From Carnegiea gigantea (lineage: Eukaryota > Streptophyta > Magnoliopsida > Caryophyllales > Cactaceae): a stretch of DNA of 64,000 bases. The notes under the pieces are model-generated. The model worked only from the letters and a program-made list of their open reading frames with translations. It was not told the DNA's origin and ran no database searches. This document shows, in pieces, positions 23,450-35,581 of the stretch. The number at the start of each line of letters is the position of its first letter. The stretch's first letter is position 1. The stretch lies in contig JAKOGI010001542.1 of assembly GCA_029747015.1 (NCBI GenBank), positions 155,633-219,632 of the forward strand. The letters are read 5' to 3'. A program made the translations under genes and the position numbers.

Positions 23450-24099
23450 GATTAATCCAAACAGGAATAGAAACTCAAATCCAACTGTGTTCAAAATGAA
23501 TATAACATTTTTTTTTCCCCAAAGTTGCTCTTAGTGGTAGAACAATCTCATTGGATTAAATTTCAACTAACTAAAAGTTAACACAAAACAAAAATGACTT
23601 GAGTTGAACTCATACTTGAACTGTATCTAATCAAGTTGAAAATGAACTGGTCTGAGGTTAATTCTAGCTAAATTTTGGTCAAATGTCCTTTTGTCCAATT
23701 TAATTCTTTTGGGTTTATTGTTGCCTTTTAAAAAATTATTTTATAGTCTAAAAAGGGTCATGGGAACGTAAAACAAAATTGCAATGAGATGCAGCAATAA
23801 AAAAAAGAGAAATTCTAATGAATATAGAGAAAATGCATAAATATTCAATGCCCAATCGATACAGTTCGGTTTAAAAGAGAAAGAACAATAAATTTTAGAT
23901 AGATTGAATTAGCCTATTTATAAATCAAATCAAATTATGGCATGGCTTAGAACATAGAATCTTATAAGCTAATATGTTTTATTTAATTATAGTGACTTAC
24001 CAAATCAGGTTAAGATTTTGCTTAATGTTTGAGTTAATATGGATAGCTCGGGGTCATTAAATTCGCTATGATGGTCCCTAAACATGTCACACAAGAGGG
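23450..24099. other. Unassigned stretch
   Basis: 650 bases, AT-rich. I see no gene, repeat or transposon domain. Confidence 0.5.
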
Positions 24100-24600
24100 G
24101 AAGAAAGGCTTCAGCTAGTCTTTGGCTTTGAGATTAATGAAGCATTCACAAAGTACCTAAGGTTCCCCACATAACACCAAGGAATAAGACATCACATGTT
24201 GTATTCCTTATCAACTAAGTGTAGAATAGACTATAGGGATGGAATGCAAAAGTACTCGCCTATAAGGAAACTTATCTTAATTAATGTGATCTTAGCATCC
24301 CTTAGTCAACTTGTTTTATCAGTTTTGAAGATGCAAGTGGGTGTGGCTCGAAAGATCAATACTATTATTGCATCATTCTTCTATTGGAATAATGAAGGGG
24401 TAAAACTCCATCCACTAGATAAGATAAAGCAAGCTTTCGACCCAAAAGGTTTCGAAGGACTAGGGATAGGGAAATAGAAGCTTTTAATGATGTGCTTTTA
24501 TTAAGGAAAGCATAAAGACTCCAAGTGGACCAAACCTTACTCCTAGCAAAAGTCTATAAAGCAAAGCACAAGATAAGCACCCTAGTAGACAGCAACCTTG
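24100..24600 (+). pseudogene. LINE (non-LTR) reverse transcriptase C-terminal remnant
   Basis: A 93-residue frame at 24196-24477 contains a stretch like the end of plant LINE reverse transcriptases: LILINVILASLSQLVLSVLKM, then VGVARKINTIIASFFY, then a KG(F)EGLGIGK ending. In LINEs this order (a LIKSVLASLP-type helix, a KM.VGVAKKI block, FLW.., GGLGI) is characteristic. A KYLRFP piece occurs upstream in the same direction (near 24150). There is no catalytic part in the window, so this is a truncated fragment. Confidence 0.7.
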
Positions 24601-24616
24601 TCATGGGGTAGAAAGA

Positions 24617-26691
24617 TGTAACACTCCTATCCCTGGGTTAGTATTTCTTGCCTCATTTAAAACTTGTGGAAAGGTTTTAGGCCTAAGGTGGTCACTTCTT
24701 ATTCTTTAGTTTTGAAACAAAAATAATAGAACTTTGACTAAAAATCAACCATAACCCTAGCCTCGTGGCCTTATACTCATACCTGTAATAATAAAGCCAT
24801 AAATGATAATTTTAAACAAACTCGATGGCCACACAACAAAGAAAAACAACTCTATAAGTCACATGCTCGGGGCGTACAACTTAGTAAACAAAATGTAGCT
24901 CATGGGGTCTGTGAGTCGAAACATCAGGGGTTTACTTCCTAAAGCATTCAACTCCAACTAGTAGAAGATAAGTGACTAACCAGATGGTTGGCTCACACAG
25001 ACATTTAGAGCAACAATTATACAATATGCAATTTATGAAGACAAGTGCACATCTTACAAAATTTCCAACTTAAAGTTAAATAATCTTACACCTTGTAGCT
25101 CCAGAACCAGGTACGTATGCACATTATGTCTGACAACATGATCACAAAAGTAGAAGCAAGAATAATCCATCATCAATCAGGACTACAAGTGGCTCTTTTG
25201 AAGAGTTAAACCTGGAAAAAGGGGAAGAGAAAGGGGGGTGTGCAAACTACGTATCCAATGGGTAACCTACATTATCAAAATGTTAATATTTGTACACCAT
25301 ATATATGTAGCATGTCTACGGAGTACAATAGTTAACAGTAGGGTAACAAGAACTATACCAATCAAACGATTCATAGGTGATTTAGGCACCAGAGAACAAA
25401 AGTGGAAAAACTCTCCTTCAGCCAAATAATGCACAATAATGCCCTAAATAGTAGGATATAAGGTTTTTCTCTTTTGAAAAGCAATCTTTAAACTCAAGTG
25501 CAACCAATTTTTAGCAAAGTTGCTTTATGATACTTGAAACAAATCACATGCTCTAGTTTTAAATCCAATTTACAAAAAATGGCACAAAGACGTTATTGCA
25601 TTTCTCAAACAATAAATTGAATTAACTTGTAAATAACCAGATTACTTAGGCATCAGAACTCCTATCTAGCACTCTCGTAATTGGACAATCGTAACCCAAG
25701 ACTTTTTGTATTTTTAGGCATTGTAAAATCTAAAGGGGTCTTACCATCATGAGGAAATTAAGATCATGGACCATAGTGGCTATTAGGACTTCTAAATCAC
25801 ACAATATCCCAAGGTCTACTTGCAACACTAGGTCGTTTTTAGCTCTCGTTTCCTAGCCCATAAAACTGTTCAAAACTATGTTAATCATTTTAAAAGGATT
25901 AAAGACCTATCACACGCTTTTATACTCTGGTGTTTGATCAGGATTTTAGCAACATGGTTTATCTGGCAACAATCACTGGTTGGGATCATTAACCCTTTTT
26001 AAAATTCAATTAAGGTAGTATATGTCTAAAATATCTGCTTAGTTTGAGCCAAAAGCACACTACTCAAAGCTTTGTAATCATATCCATGTAAATGCAAGCA
26101 AGGCATGAATTTTAACAGACAACCAATCTCAAACTTACCTTGAATCTTAAATATTTCAAACAATTACTCTAAAGATCCAAACTTGCTTAGCTGCACTTGC
26201 ACATAATAAAATGAATAAACATCAATGACTTGCACATCTGTATACCTGATTCAAAATTTATGCATTTATAACTTTAATCATTTTCAATTTAATGGTTAAC
26301 GAAAACTCATTTTTAGAAGTTAAACTGAGCAGAGGTAGCAATCCATATCGCATCATACATATTAACAACCATTCATGCAAGCTTTCAATTTAAAGGTTCG
26401 AGACTGATTTTGTTTCAACTGTCAATAGAAATCTCGCAAGTGACATGCAACCATAAACTTAGGGATAGAAACGACCATGGTTGAGCCACTGGTTGGTCTA
26501 CTAACCCAGTCTAGGAGTGGATTGGTATGTTGAACTAACCAATGATAGCCCTTTGTTCTTTTTAATCCAAAACAGGGACATGTAATCAATTTTTATGCCT
26601 TATTTGAAATATACTATTCTAATTTGCTCCTTGTAGCTCCGCATCCATGGTCCCTCAGCTAATTTAATCAACAATAATCATGTAGCTTTCA
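24617..26691 (-). repeat. LARD-related LTR fragment (3' part), interrupted by the LARD insertion
   Basis: On the minus strand this ends ggataggagtgttaca at 24617. The last about 620 bases follow the end of the LTR at 30240-30819 in order: a Py-rich cccctttt..ccaggttt block, gtgagccaaccatct, and the (c/t)ctcctg-like end. Farther up, similarity fades. No primer site follows on the minus strand, so it may be a solo LTR. Its other end would lie beyond 37884 but was not identified. Confidence 0.5.
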
Positions 26692-29600
26692 TGTCCCTGC
26701 ATTCTTTATATTATGTTAAGCTGACTTCCTTGCTTTCTACATTACAAAATTCATATTTTTAGTAACTATATGAGTTAAATCATCACTGATGTGCTTATGT
26801 AAACGATAATTTTATTAAAAAGAATTATTATTGCTATTATTGATTTTAAGGTTAATTCGTGCTATTTGTGCCTTTAAATTATGCCGATAGTTTAATTTAG
26901 TCATTTTCCGAGTACGATTAGGTTGTCAACCTTAGAATTAGTTTGTGGTTTATTAAATCAAACCTAGATATATTTGGGGTGAGTAATCAACGAAAGGTCA
27001 TACGATTGAATTGGGTTTAGAGTACGGGGTTGACATTAAATGAGGCTAGACTAATTGGCATCGGGATCGGTTTAATTAGGTGACATTAGAACAACAAAAT
27101 AAAGAACTAAAAAAAATAATAATAAAAATAAAACTAAAAGAGGTCCAAAGCCCCCATTCCCCAGGAAAAACACGAGCATATGGTGGGGAGTTTTCTACCC
27201 CAGCCCCACGACCAAACCATGCTAGAGAAGAGAGAGAAAGGAAGGCAGTGAGATCGGGGGACGGCGGCAGTTACGCGATGATGACCAGGCGTCACCGGCG
27301 AGCAGAGAACGGCAGGGAGATTGAGTGAGGGGAGAGAGAGAGAGAGAGAGAAAGACTCGAGGTAAGGGTCTGAAACGCTCAACCCCACACCACCACGACC
27401 ATCGTCGTCGACGGTAGGCCCCATGCCGGTGACCACCAGAGTAGCAGCTGCAGCAACAACATGGCAGTAGGGGGTAGAACCGGAATTCGGGCCATCCAAA
27501 AATCACCCAAATCGGGTCCTTAGCTTGGAATCCAGGTGGGTGTTTCTCACCGCCTAAATGTTAGTAATTTCGAAAATATTTTAGCCCTTAAGTTGTGATG
27601 CATGTTAGTTTTGGATTAGTTAGATTAATTGAAATTATGCATGTTCTATTTCAGATGAATTTAGTTTAAATCGATGTATGTTAAGTTTGGTTAATTCACA
27701 CCTGAAAGTGACTTCGAAATAACCTAACAATGCCTTGAATCGATATATGCTAGTTTAGTTAATTAATGCTTGAAAATGGTTTCGAATCGATATATGTTAG
27801 TTTAGTTAATCAATGCTTATAAGTGTCCTTGAATTACCCTAAGAACGTTTCGAATCATTGCCCGTTAAATTAACTAGTTCATGATTGAAAATAACTTCGA
27901 AACAACCAAGAACACTTCGAACCGATGCATGTCAGGTTAGTTGATTTAAGTTTGAAAATGGCCTTCGAAATCACATAAGAATGCCTTAAGTCGATGCATG
28001 CTAATATGGTTAATTCATGCCTAAAATGACCTTGAACATAACTTCGAAATGAACTAAGAATGCCTATATTCGATGCATGCTAATTGGGTTAGTTCATGTT
28101 TAAAAGTAGCCTTGAAATGACCTAAGCATGCTTCAAATCGATGCATGGTAAGTAAGTTAACTGATGTCTAATAGTAGTCCTTAAAATGAAGTAATAACCC
28201 TGGTTAGTTAAATCAGATATGTAAGCCCTAACACGGGCAAACTATGCTTTAAAAATGACATGAATTGGGCATGCTTATTGCTTTGAATTGATGCTTGTTA
28301 AGTTAGTTAATTCGTGTTTGAAAGTAACTCCAAAAAGAACTAAGAATGCGTTAAATCGATGCTTGTTAAGTTAAGCGAAACTATGCCTGAAAATGACTCG
28401 AACTTGGCATGCTTACTCCTAATCATGAAATATGAACACAAGCTACTTTCACGCCCGATTAGTTTGTTTCAGCTCGTTAAGCACTTCATTTGAGTCAATG
28501 CAATGTAAATATGTATATATATATGCTTATATATGCTGTGTCGACCTGCTGGATGGTTGCTGCTCACTCGGCAAGTTTATACGTAGTTATTTCATTTGAC
28601 TTTTATGATAATATGCTATGGTTATAGAATTAAAAATCGAGTTGGTAGTCGGATGGCTTGAGGGTGAACTAATGACAGTTTTAAGGTTCTTTGTGGTTAG
28701 TATTGCATGAGGAGGGAGCCTGGGTTGTGTTTAACTACAATCGTGTGGATTGGGAGGCCATGTGTGGCTTATTCTGCTGAGTTGATTATGAAGTGATTGA
28801 ATGTGTTATGTGCAAACCCCCTTCCCTTTATGTCATTAAGTTTCATCTTACGATTGAGGGTGAGTTTGAAAAAGAAAGTTTTCATAGTTATAACTAATAG
28901 TAGTCATAACTATTAGCAATCGATGGCCTATTTTAACTATAAGAATACAGTTTTGGGATTGAACTCACTAGAACGGGGAATCCCTAAGGAATTTAAATAA
29001 AAAGAAAGTGCGTTGTTTGAAAAAGGATTTCGCTATGCGAGGCAGCAAACTTATTAGCCCTTATGGCCATACGCTTTAAATTGGCTAAGATAATGTGCTT
29101 TGGACAATATGATATGAATGATGCTAGCCTACGGAATAAGCCCTGGTACTAGGAAACCCTAGAAGACCCTGATGAGGGTAATGGTCTAATATGCTATATG
29201 TAGCCATCCCGGGAGTAAGAGCTCAAGCGTGAGTGTTAGGTCTCATTATGGGATTGAGAATAGATCTCACCCAATCAGCACCCTGTAATGATCTTATGTC
29301 AGAAGTATTTTCCTAATAAGCAAAGAAAAGTAGTTGGCATTTTCCATTCCAAGCATTTCAGAAAAAAGGAAAGTTTTTAAGGGCCATCAAGAGGCCAGAT
29401 TGAATGAAATGTGAAAAGCTTATAAGGGTCCTATAGGGACCAATATGAAAGAAATTCCTTTTAGAGGATGTGAACCTCAATAGGGTATGAAGAGTGTTTT
29501 CAAAGAAGGAAAGGAAAATTTCTATGAACGCCTAATGGGAAAGATTCCTAAGGTCAGTTGAATGCGATTTCAAGTAATATGTGGCCATATTCTTATAATG

Positions 29601-30819
29601 TATCGAGCATATGAGTTTAAATGTGCATGTTATGAAAAAGAAGCTCCTTGTATGATCCTTACTCCATGCGTTTAAGTATCTCGCACAAGAAAATTAGATA
29701 GACAAAGCATGATTCATGTAACATGTCACAGAGCCTATAGTTGGAATTAACAAATACTCTATATCGTTCAATATGATAATAATACTGCTTAAATGCGTGA
29801 TATGTGGCTAATTCAAGAGGTTAAATAAAGTGTTTTCAAAAAGAAGGAAGATTTTTGTCCATATCTTGCGCTTATTTTATGAATGAGTGTTTGAATGAAA
29901 ATTCAAGTAAGGCATAGCTATGTCCTTAGTGAATCAAACTTTAAAGCTTTGAATGCGCATAACCTATCAAAGAAAGTTCTCTACTTAGCCCTCATTGCTT
30001 GCTTATGTGTCTGAGTGTTTGATTTTTAAGAGATTTGGTTATTTAGGAACCTAAAAATGAGTTTGAGCGGCGAAAATGAAGTTTCTGGGTAATAATCCAT
30101 CCTTGGGGGTTATGATTAACTAATACGATAGTATTACATAAGCACGTGATATGTGGCTATCAATTGCAAGATTGCGTGCAACGGTTTTGGTTTTAAGCAG
30201 TTGGGGAGTACTCACTGAGCGTGTGGTTGCTCATCCCATCACTCTTTCCCCCTTTTCCCCAGGTTTGCATTATGATAAGTAGAAGCCAAGTCACTTATAC
30301 CAAGATGGAGTTAATCCTTGCTTGCAAGGGGTCATGTGTGCCCATTTGAAGGGGATCTTACATGTTTAACGAAAACAAGCAATGTATTCCTAGAATTGTA
30401 AACAAGTATTCTAGTTTATGTAGTACATTCGACTTAGGAATTGCTCTGTATGGCCATGTGAGCCAACCATCTAATTTGTCAGTTGTCCTTTTAGCTGAAA
30501 TCAGTTACGTTTTGGGATGTAAACCCCAGTACTCCGGTTGTGTGAACGGTTGAGTTGTATCTTTCCCTTGTCTTGTATTAATGAACTATAATGTTTGATG
30601 TACTCCGTGTGAGTTTCTTGTTGAGTTATGAACACAGGAGTATAGCCATTGAGCTTATTTTAGAATATTTTACACTTTCATTGATTGCAGGGGTTTATTG
30701 TAAGGCTTTTTGCCTAGAAATAGTTAGTTTTTAGAAAAACTCTATCCGTTTTGCCCCAGAGGCTAAGTAGGAAGTAAGAAAATGTAACGCTCCTGGCTGT
30801 AGGGGCTGGGGTTGTTACA
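26692..30819 (+). repeat. Left LTR of the LARD
   Basis: It starts tgtccctgcattc and ends ggttgttaca. It contains the aggttgtcaacct inverted repeat (26930-26942), a GC-richer leader (27200-27480) and a tandem array (27650-28412). Confidence 0.88.
27650..28412 (+). repeat. Degenerate tandem repeat, about 68 bp x10, inside the LARD left LTR
   Basis: Units share a landmark of the type (a)atcgatgcatgttaagtt(a/t)gttaattcatg followed by a cttcgaaat(a/g)acctaagaatgc end. I count ten, one stretched by an inserted block near 28200. The same array recurs at 34660-35403. Confidence 0.75.
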
Positions 30820-30823
30820 TTGA

Positions 30824-30840
30824 TGGTATCAGAGCAAGGT
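30824..30840 (+). other. Primer binding site of the LARD, tRNA-iMet type
   Basis: tggtatcagagcaaggt: the first 12 bases are a perfect complement of initiator tRNA-Met 3' end; one base then differs. Confidence 0.88.
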
Positions 30841-33705
30841 CCTGCAACTATAGGCCACGACCTGAGTCTTGCATCTCATATAGTCCCCTATGAGTGCATC
30901 CACAATAGTGTGATATATGCTTGCTTTGGTGTACAAATGTGAGTATTATGTGAATGTTAGCGCATTTAGCTAGTTAGATACGGCTTGAGTGAGCTCACTA
31001 ATCAAGTTAATGAATGAACTGCTAAGAGTATAAGCGGAATGACTTGCATTCTCGTAGATGAGTTAAGTGTTAGCTCAATCAATATTGTTATGTGTGTGCA
31101 CCTTGGTGATTTCAATCGAAAGTTTAAAGAACATATGATTTGAATTCAAATGATTGGAAAAGTCTTAATCTAAGCTCATCCTTGCCCCTAAAGTACGATG
31201 TGCTCCTCGGGCCCCATAATGGAGTGAGCAGATGTATTCAAAGGTTGGTAGAGAGAGCTAGAAGTAGTCAAACTATTTCCTTTTGAAAACCTAAAGACCT
31301 TAAAAGTCAGAGTCTTCCGATTAGTGAGTTAGGGTTGTGATTTCGCATTAGAAACCTTTCTAATTATTTTGTTGGGTCTTATTGTTGCAACCGAAGACTC
31401 GCATTTGCTTTACAATAATGCTTGTGTTAACCCTACAAGCTTAACTCCCTGTGTGTAATCAAATGACTTTGAGTGTTCACTTGGCAAGGTGTATGCATTA
31501 TCGGATGTGTTAATGATGATTTGTTGCAAGTGATTGGAGGCATCTTTCTAGGACTGAAAATCTTACTAGGTGGTACCCCCCATACGTGAATTTGGAATTA
31601 TAAGAAATTTAATGAGATTTCGATATGCTTGGATAGAAATTAAGCAATAGTAGTGCATTTCTTTTGACCATTGCATGAAAATTATCCTCATTGTCTAGCG
31701 CGATCCTTATTGCCACCTGTACAATGCTTTTGATGTCCTATGTGAAATTGGTAGTGTCTTGGCAATACCAAGCCCCAATAAACCCAGAAAGAACAAGGTA
31801 GAAAGAACTTGATAGACTTTGGGATTATTGTACCGTCTCTATCACGCTGTTACCTCCTGGGAAATGACCCATACTTTGCCAATATCTTCTTAAGCATTAC
31901 CACCAAGTGCACGATCTTGAATGCCCCATAGTAAAAGATAGAGCTGCCCATTTATATTAAGAGCTCCTTAGACCTCCGCAATTACCTTTTTGGGGAAAAT
32001 GTGTTGTAAAACCTCAATATAGATCCGCAAGACCAATAACGCTGTTATTCTCACCCCTGTTAGTCGATTGATGGCTAAGTCCAAATAGTTTGGATAAACC
32101 TCAAGGCATAACCTCAATCTTAGGTTTTAAATTAGGATTGCACTTATGTATACTCGTCTAGATGCCCTCCTGTGAGACGCTACAGTGAGTCTATGTGTTT
32201 TGAAGCATAAGCGTAACGTTATGCAAAGTGTAAAGCTTATGGAAGCCCATATAATTGCTTAGGGTCATTATGCATGGTTATTCAAGTGTCCTGTGAATAA
32301 TTGGCTTAGTGAATGCATATCTTGGTATTTGCTTGACTTAGGTTGGTTTGGTTTGTGACTTGATTATCCAAATGGTTTAAGTTTTGTGATTCATAGCATG
32401 ATATGACCTTTGAGTCGTTGTTTGCATTCCGTGAATTCTATGATTGAACGTTATAGCTAAATAACTGCATATACACATATTTGAAGCATAGTAAGGCGAC
32501 CCTAGAAACCTACATTCATATATTCTTGCCCTTATAAATTTTATCAAAGTGGTGCAGCGGAGGCATGTAGGCCTATAACCCACAGGCCCCGGGATTCGTC
32601 TAAGAGCATAACCATTTATTTTTATTAACCTATTACCTAGGAGGTGATCAGCCCTAAGTAAGAACCTTAGGGAAAGACTCCCCACCATCAAAACCATTGA
32701 TTTAAATTTTTACCTTAGTGTTTTCTTCCCCAGTTATTCCTATCGACATGTATTACTGGTTCGTGTTACATGTGATTCTAAATCATTGGTATGTTTTGTG
32801 TTGACTCTACGTGATGCCAATGTGGTCTCGAGTGCTACTTCAAGTTCCTTCATTGTCAATTTGGCGTAATTTGATGTCTCCGCTAACTTAGAGTGATATG
32901 GTAACTTTCCAGTTAATGATTTAACCTTAAACTAATTTAATAACTTCATGTTTTTGAACGAACCTCATTAAGTTAACTCCCTTTATATGACTTTAGCATG
33001 TCCTGTCTAAGTTACCATCAATGAAATGCCTAAAAGTTAGCAGGAATTTATGTAAAAACATAGAAATGTCGGTCATATATGCTTTCATTTTGTAAATTGC
33101 TTGCCATATGTACATTAGCCGATTTCATGTTGCTTCGAATTCCTAAACTTAAGAATGCTGAATTGTTGATACTGTGCGATGCTATTATGCTTGAGTGATG
33201 CTACGTGGTGCTGTATGATGTTCTTATTACTCTAGTGTGTTATAGGAATCTTTAAGTTATCCATTGTGATTCCAAAATTGACTTGAATTCACGTTTTAGA
33301 ATGAGACTACTTGTCTATGACCTTAAGATGTCGTTGCCTAATTATCCTACCTTTAGATTTCAATTCATAACAATGCATGTACATAAAGTTGTTGTTTACT
33401 ATACAAATTGAGTTTAGACAATTGAAAGCCTATGTTCCTTTACAAAACAAGCTTAATATGATTTTCCATGCCAACGCAATTTCCCCTCTTTGTTGTGATT
33501 TGCCCTTTGCACCTAAATAGAGTGAGTAGACGCTTAAAGAGGATTAGCGAGGAGGAGACTGGACACCATAAGCCTTTTTCCTGTTTTCAACTAATTATAG
33601 GACAAAATTTTGGATTATAGTGCGAGTTGTGTTGATTGTGTCATGTGCGTGCACATCTTAGGCACGGCTGAACATAGTTTGGAATTTCGGGGACGAAATT
33701 CTTTT
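30841..33705 (+). other. Non-coding interior of the LARD
   Basis: About 2.9 kb with stops in all frames and no protein motif that I can recognise. The only recognisable item is the tRNA-like sequence at 32543-32614. The last 50 bases look like the 3' end of chromoviruses. Confidence 0.7.
32543..32614 (+). pseudogene. Initiator tRNA-Met-like pseudogene inside the LARD
   Basis: 72 bases whose first about 54 align base by base with plant initiator tRNA-Met. D-arm (gtggtgcagcgga), anticodon arm (ggcctataaccc) and the start of the T-arm (acaggccccgggat) are all recognisable, and it ends ataacca, like the mature ...ATACCA end. Differences in the aligned part are almost all transitions; one base is missing in the D-arm/anticodon junction and the last acceptor stretch is scrambled. 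The anticodon position reads tat instead of cat. It cannot be a working tRNA. This reading relies on my knowledge of the tRNA sequence. Confidence 0.6.
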
Positions 33706-33713
33706 AAAGGGGG
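33706..33713 (+). other. Polypurine tract of the LARD
   Basis: aaaggggg directly before cctgcattc, the shared start of both LTRs. Confidence 0.75.
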
Positions 33714-34659
33714 CCTGCATTCTTTATTTTATGTTAAGTTGACTATCTTGTTTGCTACGTTAGAAAATTCATATTTTTAGTAACTATATGAGTTAAATCA
33801 TCACTGATGTGCTTATGTGAACGATAATTTTATTAAAAGAATTATTATTGCTATTATTGGTTTTAAGGTTAATTCGTGCTATTTGTGCCTTTAAATTATA
33901 CCGATAGTTTAATTTAGTCATTTTCTGCGTATGATTAGGTTGTCAACCTTAGAATTAGTTCGTGGTTTATTAAATCAAACCTAGATATATTTGGGGTGAG
34001 TAATTGGCGAAAGGTCGTACGATTGAATTGGGTTTAGAGTACGGGGTTGAGATTGAACAAGACTAGACTAATTAGCATCGGGATCGGTTTAATTAGGTGA
34101 GATTAGAACAATGAGATAAAGAACTTAAAAAAATATATATAATAAAAACAAAACTAAAAGGGGGCTGAAGCCCCCCTTCCCCAGGAAAAACACGAGCATA
34201 CAGGGGGGAGTTTTTTAGCCCAGCCCCATGACCCCATCACGCTAGAGAAGAGAGAGAAGGGAAGGGAGAGAGATCGGGGGGTGGCGGCGGTCAGGTGATG
34301 ACGACCAGGCGTCACCGGCGAGCAGAGAACGGCAGAGAGATTGAGTGAAGAGAGAAAGACTCGAGGGTTAGGGTCTGAAACCCTCATCCCTACACCACCA
34401 CGACCGCCGCTGTTGACGGTGGGGCCTATGCCGGTGACTACCAGAGTAGCAGCAGCGGCAGCAGGGGGTAGAACCGAAATTCGGGCCATCCAAAAATCAC
34501 CCAAATCGGGTTCTTAGCTTGGAATCCAACTGGGTGTTTCTCGCCTCCTAAGTGTTAGTAATTTCAAAAATGTTTTAGCCCTTAAGTTATGATGCATGTC
34601 AGTTTTGGATTAGTTAGATTAATTGAGATTATGCATGTTCTATTTCAGATGAATTTAGT

Positions 34660-35403
34660 TTAAATCGATGCATGTTAAGTTTGGTTAATTCATACCTGAA
34701 AGTGACTTCGAAATAACCTAACAATGCCTTCAAACTATATATATTAGTTTAGTTAATTAATGCTTGAAAATGGCTTCGAATCGATATATGTTAGTTTAGT
34801 TAATCAATGCTTATAAGTGGCTTTGAAATAACCTAAGAACGTTTCGAATCAATGCCCGTTAAATTAACTAGTTCATGATTGAAAGTAACTTCAAAACAGC
34901 CAAGAACGCTTCGAACTGATGCATGTCAAGTTAGTTAATTCAAGTTTGAAAATGGCCTTTGAAATAACATAAGAATGCTTCAACTCAATGCATGCTAATA
35001 TGGTTAATTGATGCCTAAAATGACCTTGAAAATGACTTCAAGATGAACTAAGAATGCCTATATTCGATGCATGCTAATTGGGTTAGTTCGTGTTTAAAAG
35101 TAGCCTTGAAACGACCTAAGCATGCTTCAAATCGATCCATGTTAAGTAAGTTAACTCATGTTTAATAGCAGTCCTTGAAACAAACTAATAACGTTAGTTA
35201 GTTAAATTAGATATGTAAGCCCTATCACCACTAAACTATGCTTTAAGAATGACATGAATTGGGCATGCTTATTGCTTTGAATTGATGCTTGTTAAGTTAG
35301 TTAATTCGTGCTTGAAAGTAACTCCGAAAAGAACTAAGAACGCTAATCGATGCTTGTTAAGTTAACTGGAACTATGCTTGAAAATGAGTTGAACTTGGCA
35401 TGC
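34660..35403 (+). repeat. Degenerate tandem repeat, about 68 bp x10, inside the LARD right LTR
   Basis: Same array as at 27650-28412, unit for unit, so the array predates insertion. Confidence 0.75.
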
Positions 35404-35510
35404 TTACTTTCTTATCATGAAATATGAACGCAAGCTAGTTTCACGCCCTATTAGTTTGTTTCAGCTCATTAAGCATTTCATTTGAGTCAATGCAATTTAA
35501 ATATGTGTGT

Positions 35511-35511
35511 G

Positions 35512-35579
<68 letters not shown>
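35511..35579. repeat. TA microsatellite
   Basis: Near-pure TA run; the left LTR has only about 14 bases of TA at the corresponding place (28513-28535). Confidence 0.9.

Positions 35580-35581
<2 letters not shown>

Noticed and set aside
14058..24616. One large minus-strand LARD bounded by the LTRs at 10770-14057 and 24617-26691
   Set aside because: No tRNA primer site next to 24617 and no polypurine tract next to 14057, so they are not the two LTRs of one element.
27080..27506. Overlapping frames near the LARD LTR leader
   Set aside because: Low-complexity, GC-rich LTR leader with a GA microsatellite; the counterpart at 34154-34504 differs by indels, so no protein is conserved.
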